Below are positions 53,554 to 61,183 of a DNA stretch of 64,000 nt, piece after piece. The stretch is from DATFVA01 sp963832715 (GTDB lineage Bacteria; Bacteroidota; Ignavibacteria; Ignavibacteriales; Ignavibacteriaceae). Position 1 is the first letter of the stretch. Each line of letters begins with the position of its first letter. The notes under the pieces were generated by a model. That model made no database searches and was not told the origin of the DNA. It saw only the letters and a program-made list of their open reading frames with translations. Location: contig CAWHVB010000008.1 of the NCBI GenBank assembly GCA_963832715.1, positions 1-64,000 on the forward strand. The letters are read 5' to 3'. Made by a program: the position numbers and the translations under genes.

Positions 53554-55410
53554 ATGAATACATATTTCAGAATAGTTAGTTATGTAAAGCCTTATTGGAA
53601 GCATCTGATTGCTTCAATAGTTTTTACTTTTTTATTTGCGGTTTTTAACGGACTTTCCGTCTATCTTACAATTCCCTTGCTGGATACACTTTTCCAGGAA
53701 TCTCATGCTGCTGAACAAGTCCAGACGCCTGCCCAGATAAACCAGACAACGGGCATACTCCCCGATTGGGTTCAGAACATTAAGGAAGAGGTAACGGAAG
53801 CATTTAACGATTTTGTATTATCCGGCTCAAAGATCAATGCACTCATGAGAATATGTTTTCTGGTTCTTATAACCTTCTTCCTGAAAAATGTTACGGGCTA
53901 TACGCAGGCATACTTCATGGCCCACGTCGAGTACGGTGCAATGAAAGACCTCCGCGACGAGGCATATTCACACCTGCACCAGCTTCCAATGAGTTATTTT
54001 AAGAAAGAGAGGGTGGGCAATTTAATTTCCAGGTTTACAAATGACGTGAACATTGTTCAGGCAAGCATTACGGCAGCATTCTCAAACCTTATTAAGGAAC
54101 CTCTGACAATAATAGTCTTCCTTGGAATTGCCCTTAGTATAAGCTGGCAGCTGACCCTCGTGGCTTTTATCGTTCTGCCATTCTCAATGCTGATTATCGG
54201 GTGGATCGGGTTAAAACTTAGAAGACAGAGCACCGTTGTTCAGGCAAAGATTGCAGATATAACAAGTATTCTGCAGGAGACCATTTCAGCTGTAAAGATA
54301 GTTAAGGCCTTCGGAATGGAGAAGTACGAAAATCGAAAATTCACTAAGGAAACCCATAGTTATTTCAGGATGATGCTCAGAATTGTGAGAATAAGGAATA
54401 TAGCTTCTCCCGTTACGGAATTTCTGAGTGTGCTTGTTGGTGTTTTTATTATTTATTACGGCGGGGTGATGGTACTGCAGCAGAATTCACTTAAAGCGAG
54501 TGAATTTCTCGGTTTCCTTTTTGCGATATTCCAGATGATGCCGCCGATCAAAGAACTCACCAGTGTAAACAACAGGATTCAGGAAGCGAGCGCAGCAGGT
54601 GAAAGGATATTTGAGATCCTTGATACAAAACCTTCGATCAGGAATATGCCGGGCGCTGTTGAAATCTCTAAGTTTCAGGATAAAATAGAACTTAAAAATG
54701 TCTTTTTCAGTTATGAGGATAGTGCCGAACCGGTGTTAAAGGATATTTCATTTGTTGCCAACAGGGGAGAAGTTGTCGCATTAGTTGGACCAAGCGGAGG
54801 AGGGAAATCGACACTGGTAGACCTCCTGCCCAGATTCCACGATCCTGACTCGGGAAGAATTTGCATTGATGGTACAGATATAAAAGATGTAAAAATTGAG
54901 GATCTTAGGAATTTAATGGGGATAGTTACCCAGGAAACATATCTTTTTAATGAAACTATCCGGAATAATATTGCTTACGGCAGAGCGGATTATCCTATGG
55001 AGAAAATAATTGAAGCCGCAAAAACAGCTAATGCACATAACTTTATACAGGAGCTGCCGAAAGGATACGATACCATAATCGGGGAAAGAGGAACTAAACT
55101 CTCGGGCGGTCAAAGGCAGAGAATTTCAATTGCAAGAGCTCTTGTTAAAAATCCTGAAATAATGATATTTGATGAAGCAACATCAGCGCTTGATAACGAG
55201 TCGGAACTACTGGTACAGGAAGCAATTGAAAGAATGATGAAGAACCGCACAACTTTCGTGATTGCGCACAGGTTAAGCACAATAAGACATGCGACGAAGA
55301 TAATAGTAATAGATTACGGGAAGATTGTTCAGCAGGGGAGACATAATGAACTTCTTGAAATACAGGACGGGTTATACAGGAAACTTTACGAAATGCAGTT
55401 CAGGGATTGA
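53554..55410 (+). CDS. MsbA-like ABC exporter
   Basis: The 618-residue half-transporter has six membrane helices (about 1-330) followed by an ATPase domain: Walker A LVGPSGGGKSTLVDL, Q-loop VTQETYLFNE, signature LSGGQRQRISIARAL, Walker B IMIFDEATSALD and H-loop IAHRLSTI. Homodimers of this type flip lipid A-core (MsbA), other lipids or drugs. Flanking ligase-like and nucleotidyltransferase genes favour a lipid or glycan substrate. An unusual extracytoplasmic loop (QVQTPAQINQTTGILPDWVQ) follows the first helix. The O-antigen-ligase-like gene begins two bases after its stop. Confidence 0.93.
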   Translation: MNTYFRIVSYVKPYWKHLIASIVFTFLFAVFNGLSVYLTIPLLDTLFQESHAAEQVQTPAQINQTTGILPDWVQNIKEEVTEAFNDFVLSGSKINALMRICFLVLITFFLKNVTGYTQAYFMAHVEYGAMKDLRDEAYSHLHQLPMSYFKKERVGNLISRFTNDVNIVQASITAAFSNLIKEPLTIIVFLGIALSISWQLTLVAFIVLPFSMLIIGWIGLKLRRQSTVVQAKIADITSILQETISAVKIVKAFGMEKYENRKFTKETHSYFRMMLRIVRIRNIASPVTEFLSVLVGVFIIYYGGVMVLQQNSLKASEFLGFLFAIFQMMPPIKELTSVNNRIQEASAAGERIFEILDTKPSIRNMPGAVEISKFQDKIELKNVFFSYEDSAEPVLKDISFVANRGEVVALVGPSGGGKSTLVDLLPRFHDPDSGRICIDGTDIKDVKIEDLRNLMGIVTQETYLFNETIRNNIAYGRADYPMEKIIEAAKTANAHNFIQELPKGYDTIIGERGTKLSGGQRQRISIARALVKNPEIMIFDEATSALDNESELLVQEAIERMMKNRTTFVIAHRLSTIRHATKIIVIDYGKIVQQGRHNELLEIQDGLYRKLYEMQFRD

Positions 55411-55412
55411 CC

Positions 55413-57462
55413 ATGCCTGATAAAAAGTAAACTTCCTGAAATGATCGACCGTCTTGTTCTTTATCTTTATGATCCTGTTCCTTGCTACCCTGACCAATTC
55501 TATCTTCCTTAACCAGCTGGGCTATTACGGTGCGCTCATTTTGCTCCTTCCAGGTATTTTATAACCGGGAAAAATCCATTTGAGAAAACAGGGATAGAGC
55601 CGGCTTTACTCTGGTTCATTGCTGCCGAGGTCCTGTCGTTTATTTTTTCGCTTAACCATTCACAGGCAATATTCTTTGCACTCCGCAGATTTCTGCTGAT
55701 GCCGCTTATCTATGTGACTCTCGCAAGTGTTCCCGATCTGAAAAGGGCGAAGTTATATCTTAACGCGTATTTAGCTGCTGCAGTTCTTACAGCACTCGTT
55801 TACATCATATTTTCCTACCAGTACTTTATTTCGAATTTATACAATATCACTCAATCAGGTCCTTCATTATTTCAATATCCTATAACATCCAGTGAGATAT
55901 TGAGCATAACGGCAGTGTTTCTTTTTGCGTTTTTAATAAATGAAAAAGGAGATTTAAAATACAAGCTGTTAATTGCCTTAGCGTTATTTATTGCCATTAT
56001 AGCTTTGGTAGCTACTTATAAAAGAACGGGCTGGCTTGCTACAGGTTTCGGTTTCCTGCTTATTATTTATCTGAAGAGGGAGTGGAAATATCTTATTCCA
56101 TTACTGCTCCTTGCCGGGGCTCTCTTTATTTATGAGCATAATGTAAGCGAGATAAAAATATTTCAGCAGGGTAAAAGTAAGCTGACCGAACTGAAGAGCT
56201 TTAATACAGATGGAAGACCTTATGATATAACATCAATCGATGGTGAATATTACGTCTCGGATTATGAGAACGGACTTCTGCAATTCAAAGGTTCTCAATA
56301 TTTAAAGAAGATTGAAACTCCTGCTCCTATTGTCTCTCTTGAAAAATGGAACAATTACCTGCTGGGGTATTTTATTGATACCCGCTTTATCAGTTATCGT
56401 GAGGATAAAAAAGGACAAATGAAGCAGGTATCTGAATGCCTGCCCCCCGGTTTTACAATTGATCACACATATAGAGGCAATTATCTTTATACACTTGACC
56501 GGGACAGCGGGCTGACAGTTTTCAGAAATCCTGAAACTCTTGAGCAGGTATACAGGAATAAATCATTCAACATATTTACAAGAGTTTTCGCTGATACCAG
56601 TTTTATTATAGCTTTTTCCCCTGACAGCGGTCTAAAAGTCTTCGGGGTATTTGATGGAAAGCCGGATAAAATACTTTATTCGTTCAAACCTGGCTTTATT
56701 GTCAGTTCCCTTTTTTATTTCAACCATGATTTATTTCTCTCTAACGATGAAGGTATTAAAGTTTACCGGGCGTATAAAGATTCTATTTCTTTTAGTCAAA
56801 ACCTGAAGGGTCCCAAAAGGATATTCCTCTGGAAAGTTACCCAGGATGAACTTACCGCAGCAGACGAAAACGGAAATATTTACGAAATAAAGACTGATTC
56901 AGTTTACCAGCTTAAATCGGCGGGTAACCCTGGTTTCATTCCCTCTTCTTTATCGATTCAGGGAGATACGGTAATAGCATCATATGTAAAGAGGAGCAGG
57001 CTGTTGAGTATATGGGATCCCTACCTGCCGTCTAATTACGTCAGGTTCTCTCTCTGGAAAGCTGGATGGAAAATATTCCTTGATCACCCGGTTTTTGGTG
57101 TGGGTGATATTGACCTTGCCGTTCTCTACAAACAATACAAATCGAAATATGAAAAAGAAATCCAGGGGCATATGCATAATAACTTTGTTCACATACTCGT
57201 TACGCTTGGTCTGTTTGGATTGCTTGCATTTTGTTACCTTTTATTCAGACTATTTAAGATAGATTTGAAAATTTACAATGAAATGAAGGGTGTTCCTTTT
57301 GCTGCGTCCTATGCCTTAGGAACAATTGCTGCTTTAAGTACTGTTGTTATTGCCGGACTTACTGAGATGAATTTTTTCGATCACGAAATTATAACCCTTC
57401 TCTGGTTTACTTTCGGTTTAAATGTGGCGGTTTATAAATGGTATAAAAATAAGATTTCATAA
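55413..57462 (+). CDS. O-antigen ligase/Wzy_C-family protein with inserted propeller-like domain; 5' frameshifts
   Basis: A polytopic glycan ligase/polymerase-family protein. The intact frame from ATG 55699 gives 587 residues: helices and the Arg motif ATYKRTGWLATGFG (residues 105-118), then a 280-residue beta-rich region (about 166-445), then the family block FSLWKAGWKIFLDHPVFGVG and HMHNNFVHILVTLGLFGLL (catalytic-type His), and final helices. Upstream, coding sense continues to ATG 55413 (AGGGA in front) through three frame changes near 55422-55426, 55460-55462 and 55547-55549; repair gives a start MPDKSKLPEMIDRLVL and a total of about 682 residues. The beta-rich insert lies in the large extracytoplasmic loop and can be divided into seven blade-like repeats. 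Lipid-linked glycan transfer is inferred from the family. Confidence 0.82.
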
Positions 57463-57467
57463 ATTTG
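57460..57467 (+). promoter_or_regulatory. Possible -7 element upstream of glmU-like gene
   Basis: TAAATTTG matches TAnnTTTG and lies 25 nt ahead of the ATG at 57492, which has AGAGGAG before it. No -33 TTG is seen at the right distance, so this is weak. Confidence 0.3.
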
Positions 57468-57491
57468 CAGTATAGAAATTAAGAGGAGATA

Positions 57492-58997
57492 ATGGAAAAA
57501 AGTGTGAATAAGAATATCAGTGAGAATATTACAAAGCTTTCATCAGAATTAAATTATGATTTTAAAGAAGCTGCGGTCATCCTTGCTGCAGGACATGGAA
57601 AACGGATTAAATCGCAGACATCCAAGATGCTCCACAAAATTTGGGAGATACCTACGGTGGAGCGTGTTTATAACGCGAGTGTAAACGGGATAGATAAAAT
57701 CAATATAATCATTGTAGTGGGTATTAAAGCTTACGATGTAATGAGTGTAATCGGAAAAAGAGAAAATACTGTGTTTGCTTACCAGGAATCTCAGAACGGA
57801 ACGGGACACGCGGTACAGGTTGCACTTGAGAAACTCGATCAGAATTTATTTAACGGTATCGTTTATGTACTTCCCGGGGATATGGGTCTGATTGATGAAG
57901 AAACAATGCGCGATTTCAGAAAGAACTTCCTGGATTCGGCTGCAGATATGATGGTATTGACGGGTATATATTCGGGTGATCCGATGAATAATTCTTATGG
58001 AAGGATTGTAAGAGTTAAAAGTAAAGACAACAAAGGAAAATCTTCAGGCAAAGACGAAGGCAAGGTAATCCAGATTATTGAATACAAAGATATTCTTGCT
58101 CTTGAAGAGAACAAACCCTATATCTTAAAATATAATAACAGGGAATATTCATTTTCGAGGAGTGAGCTGCTGGAGACAAATGAATTCAATTCCGGGGTTT
58201 ATGCATTTAAGTATAAAAATCTTGCTGAGCTGATAGGAAAACTCTCGAGTAATAATGTTCAGAAGGAAATATATATTACTGACCTGATTTCACTATTTAA
58301 CAGTCATGGGTATTCTGTGGCTGCCAGCAGTCCTGAAAAACCTTATGTGGTTATGGGGTTTAATAATAAATCTGTCCTTAAGGAGATGGATGCTATTGCA
58401 AGGTCGCAGGTTTATGAAAAATTAAAAGATATAATTGAAATATCCGATCCGGAAGATTTTTTCATTCATGAATCTGTGGTGAACGATATCCTTGAGATGG
58501 ATAAAATAGGCACCCCGCTCGATATTAATATCGGGAAGGGTGTCTACATCGGGAAGGATGTTAAACTGAATTATAATCTTAGTTTTAATAACGGATGTTA
58601 TGTGAATGGGAATGTTCATTTCGGACAGAACGTGAGTATTTTCCAGAATGTTCATCTTTCCTGTTTCCCCGAGCAAACACTTAAAATCGGGAATCATGTT
58701 GAAATTCTGTGGGGGGATATAATTAAAGGAAACATTGTTATTGGCGAACATTCAAGGATTGAATCAAGTGTTAATATGACCGGAAGTGATGAATTTCCGG
58801 TGAGGATCGGAAGGAATGTTCTGATAAAGGGAACAAGTTATATCTTCGGTTCAGTAATTGAAGACTTTGTTCATATTGAACATAGCGTGATCATCAGGAA
58901 AAAAGTTAAAGCAGTACCTAAGAATGACGGCTCAATTGAACCGGTAAGATTTTATCTTCCTCCTCCGGAAGGGGTAGATGCTATTGAAAATATATAG
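57492..58997 (+). CDS. GlmU-like nucleotidyltransferase with beta-helix domain
   Basis: The 501-residue protein has an N-terminal nucleotidyltransferase domain (about 27-290) with AAVILAAGHGKRIKSQTSKM, QNGTGHAVQVAL, VLPGDMGLID and NSYGRIVR, and a C-terminal left-handed beta-helix (about 355-480). This is the GlmU plan (GlcNAc-1-P uridylyltransferase). The nucleotide loop reads GHGKRI where GlmU usually has GxGTRM, and the C-terminal helix lacks clear GlmU acetyltransferase motifs, so it may be a monofunctional pyrophosphorylase. It has a Lys/Ser/Gly-rich insert near residue 180. It is the last gene of the glycan cluster, convergent with the PagL-like gene. Confidence 0.85.
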   Translation: MEKSVNKNISENITKLSSELNYDFKEAAVILAAGHGKRIKSQTSKMLHKIWEIPTVERVYNASVNGIDKINIIIVVGIKAYDVMSVIGKRENTVFAYQESQNGTGHAVQVALEKLDQNLFNGIVYVLPGDMGLIDEETMRDFRKNFLDSAADMMVLTGIYSGDPMNNSYGRIVRVKSKDNKGKSSGKDEGKVIQIIEYKDILALEENKPYILKYNNREYSFSRSELLETNEFNSGVYAFKYKNLAELIGKLSSNNVQKEIYITDLISLFNSHGYSVAASSPEKPYVVMGFNNKSVLKEMDAIARSQVYEKLKDIIEISDPEDFFIHESVVNDILEMDKIGTPLDINIGKGVYIGKDVKLNYNLSFNNGCYVNGNVHFGQNVSIFQNVHLSCFPEQTLKIGNHVEILWGDIIKGNIVIGEHSRIESSVNMTGSDEFPVRIGRNVLIKGTSYIFGSVIEDFVHIEHSVIIRKKVKAVPKNDGSIEPVRFYLPPPEGVDAIENI

Positions 58998-59016
58998 TTA
59001 TTTCAGCATCCGGCAT

Positions 59017-59538
59017 TTATAAATTCTTCACTCTTATTTCAATTATATGCAGGTTAACACCCGGGTTCTCCTGGTATATACCGGCATTCGACATATGCTG
59101 AAACCTGTAGCCTGCCACTAAAAATTTGAAGGGTGAAAAGTATATTCCGGCATAGGAAGTGAAATTGAACAGCCCGCCGAGTTCATCTGTTGTGAAAGAA
59201 TGTCTTGTTATAAAAGTGGGACTAATGCCGGCATCGATCAATGATATCCCCCTGATTATATTCAGTTCAAGTTCGGGTCCTGCTGAAAAAACAAGTCCGT
59301 TCTGGGAGAAATTCTCCAGGATACCGCCTGTCACTTCAAATTTGGTCTGAAGCAGAGCACCTGCTGAAAGATTCTTATGATAAGGAAGATCCATATCAAA
59401 GAATATTTCAAACTGTCTGAACCTGTTTTTCAAATGAAAGGTATTTACTCCCGTTCTGAAACCTAAAGACGTAATCTGCGCCTGAAGAGGTTCAATTATG
59501 ATTAAAGTCAGTAGAATATAAAGGTATTTTATTTTTAT
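59017..59538 (-). CDS. PagL-like lipid A deacylase / acyloxyacyl hydrolase
   Basis: An outer-membrane beta-barrel with the PagL catalytic pattern FQHMSNAG followed by ENPGVNLHIIEI (His and Ser of the His-Ser-Glu triad, and NPG turn). PagL removes the 3-O-acyl chain of lipid A. A start at TTG 59433 gives 138 residues but no signal peptide. The frame stays open upstream and encodes KIKYLYILLTLIIIEPLQAQ, a good signal peptide, behind AGGGAG; yet there is no ATG, GTG or TTG there. I extend to ATA 59538 as the best-placed codon, so the start is uncertain (non-canonical initiation or a base error). Confidence 0.72.
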   Translation of the reverse strand: MKIKYLYILLTLIIIEPLQAQITSLGFRTGVNTFHLKNRFRQFEIFFDMDLPYHKNLSAGALLQTKFEVTGGILENFSQNGLVFSAGPELELNIIRGISLIDAGISPTFITRHSFTTDELGGLFNFTSYAGIYFSPFKFLVAGYRFQHMSNAGIYQENPGVNLHIIEIRVKNL

Positions 59539-59726
59539 AACTCCCTGAAAATTGAATATAAATTTTATAAGATTTTAATAAGATTATGGAAATAAAAATG
59601 TGATCTGGAAGAGGGCGGTAACCTGGTGTAAGCAGGGACTACCGGCGGGCTTTTTCCGCCGGGATCACGGAAGAAAATGTGCAGGCCTGATGGAGGCTGT
59701 TTACAGGCCTCACTGGTGAAAATAAT
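59539..59726. other. Intergenic region with two GC-rich hairpins
   Basis: This region lies between the PagL-like gene's start and the 3' end of dgt. It holds CCGGCGG (59642-59648) pairing with CCGCCGG (59656-59662) over GCTTTTT, and AGGCCTG (59683-59689) pairing with CAGGCCT (59704-59710). On the reverse strand both follow dgt and may help end its transcript. The rest is A+T-rich and probably contains the promoter of the PagL-like gene. Confidence 0.55.
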
Positions 59727-61100
59727 TTACATTCCGGGTAGAGAAATTCCTTTAATTTTCCTGAACAGTGAAACAGCATAGGAATCGGTCATTCCGGAAA
59801 CAAAATCTGTAATTTTGAGCAGACGGGTGTATAAATCTTCATCGGGCATCCGGCCGGTGCCAAGAAATTGTTCCGGCAGCAGTTTCATCAGGTTTTTACT
59901 TTTCCAGGATGGTTTCCCATTATAAGTTTCATTAACTGCAGTTATAAATGCATCAAGCAGACCGCCCAGCACCTCATAACCTGCGGCCTCCCTTTCAACA
60001 ACGCTGCGGTGGGCATATAACTCTTTTTTCGATATCTCCTTAATCTCCTCTAAATACTTAGCAGGGTCAATCACTGAAATCAGATCCAGCTCAAATTCCC
60101 CGCTGAGGATTTTCTGTTCATTGGCGGTAAATACATCCGCAAGCCTGGCCACGGTGTCATTTATAGCTTTTGCGCGCAGATAGCCGATCTTATCATTGGG
60201 ACTTCTGCCTTCATAGGAATTCATTTTTGAAGTAACAAGCGGAATTAAAAGTTCTTCAGTATAGTTAAAAGGAAGGAGTCCCAGCCGGAATCCGTCCTCC
60301 AGGTCCATTATCCTGTAGCAGATATCATCAGCTGCCTCTACCAGGAAAGATAAGGGGTGTCTGCTCCAGCAGTAATCACCGGGTTCTCCTTTTTTGATAA
60401 GTCCGGTTTCTCCGGCTACTTCGGCGAACAAATCTTTCTCTGTCTGGAAAAAGCCGAACTTTCTATAAAACTTGTTTTTACCTCCCTTATTTATTTCCTC
60501 CTTTTTCAGGGACAGGAGTGATTCTTTTGGATACTTGGTAAAGGCTGCGAGTGCCGCGCAGGTTAATTTAAGTCCCCCACCTGAATTCGGATTCTGCAGC
60601 TTTGTAATTATTCTGAATCCCTGGGCATTCCCTTCAAACTTTGTGAAGTCAGTCCACTTTTTATTATCATTTATTTCACTTTCAAACTCCCGGCCGTTCC
60701 CATTCTTAAAATATTCTGCTATAGAATCCTCTCCCGAATGTCCGAAAGGAGGATTTCCTATATCGTGCGCAAGGCATGCCGCGGCTACTATTTCACCGAA
60801 ATGGACAGAAGAATATTTCTGCGAAAGCTCCTTGTCGGGTCTTAATATTTTTTCACCGACAAGGCTGCCGAGGGATCTTCCGACACAAGATACCTCAAGA
60901 CTGTGTGTCAGCCTGGTATGCACAAAATCATTTTCCGGCAGGGGGAATACCTGCGTTTTATCCTGAAGCCGTCTGAAAGCAGAGCTGAATACTATACGGT
61001 CGAAGTCCCTCTGGAACTGGCTCCGGCCATCGTTTAATTTTATCTCAGAAGAATTGTTATCGCCGAGGAGCTTATTTGAAAGCAGTTCATTCCAATCCAT
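59727..61100 (-). CDS. dgt: Deoxyguanosinetriphosphate triphosphohydrolase (dGTPase)
   Basis: The 457-residue HD-domain enzyme cleaves dGTP to deoxyguanosine and triphosphate. Motifs: RDFDRIVFSSAFRRLQDKTQ, TRLTHSLEVSCVGRSLG, and the metal-site Asp in CLAHDIGNPPFGHSGED. Length fits the type 1 family. It is transcribed divergently from recG. The reverse-strand upstream region has TATATTTG at 61126-61133. It balances dNTP pools; some homologues restrict phages, but no defence genes are nearby. Confidence 0.94.
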   Translation of the reverse strand: MDWNELLSNKLLGDNNSSEIKLNDGRSQFQRDFDRIVFSSAFRRLQDKTQVFPLPENDFVHTRLTHSLEVSCVGRSLGSLVGEKILRPDKELSQKYSSVHFGEIVAAACLAHDIGNPPFGHSGEDSIAEYFKNGNGREFESEINDNKKWTDFTKFEGNAQGFRIITKLQNPNSGGGLKLTCAALAAFTKYPKESLLSLKKEEINKGGKNKFYRKFGFFQTEKDLFAEVAGETGLIKKGEPGDYCWSRHPLSFLVEAADDICYRIMDLEDGFRLGLLPFNYTEELLIPLVTSKMNSYEGRSPNDKIGYLRAKAINDTVARLADVFTANEQKILSGEFELDLISVIDPAKYLEEIKEISKKELYAHRSVVEREAAGYEVLGGLLDAFITAVNETYNGKPSWKSKNLMKLLPEQFLGTGRMPDEDLYTRLLKITDFVSGMTDSYAVSLFRKIKGISLPGM

Positions 61101-61125
61101 ATCGCATTCTATTGTTTAAGTTTTG

Positions 61126-61133
61126 CAAATATA
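61126..61133 (-). promoter_or_regulatory. Possible -7 promoter element for dgt
   Basis: On the reverse strand TATATTTG matches TAnnTTTG, about 26 nt ahead of the dgt ATG. No matching -33 TTG is found at the usual distance. Confidence 0.35.
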
Positions 61134-61183
61134 AAAATTATAACCGAGTGAATGATTAATCTTAATTATTTATTTTTATCAAG

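Noticed and set aside
59615..59670. Cobalamin-riboswitch-like bases (GGTGTAAGC and nearby GC-rich stem)
   Set aside because: The remaining B12-box bases and a transport or cobalamin gene downstream are missing, so the match is coincidental.
60472..60966. 164-codon + frame inside dgt
   Set aside because: It is antisense to the HD domain of dGTPase, which is clearly the real gene.
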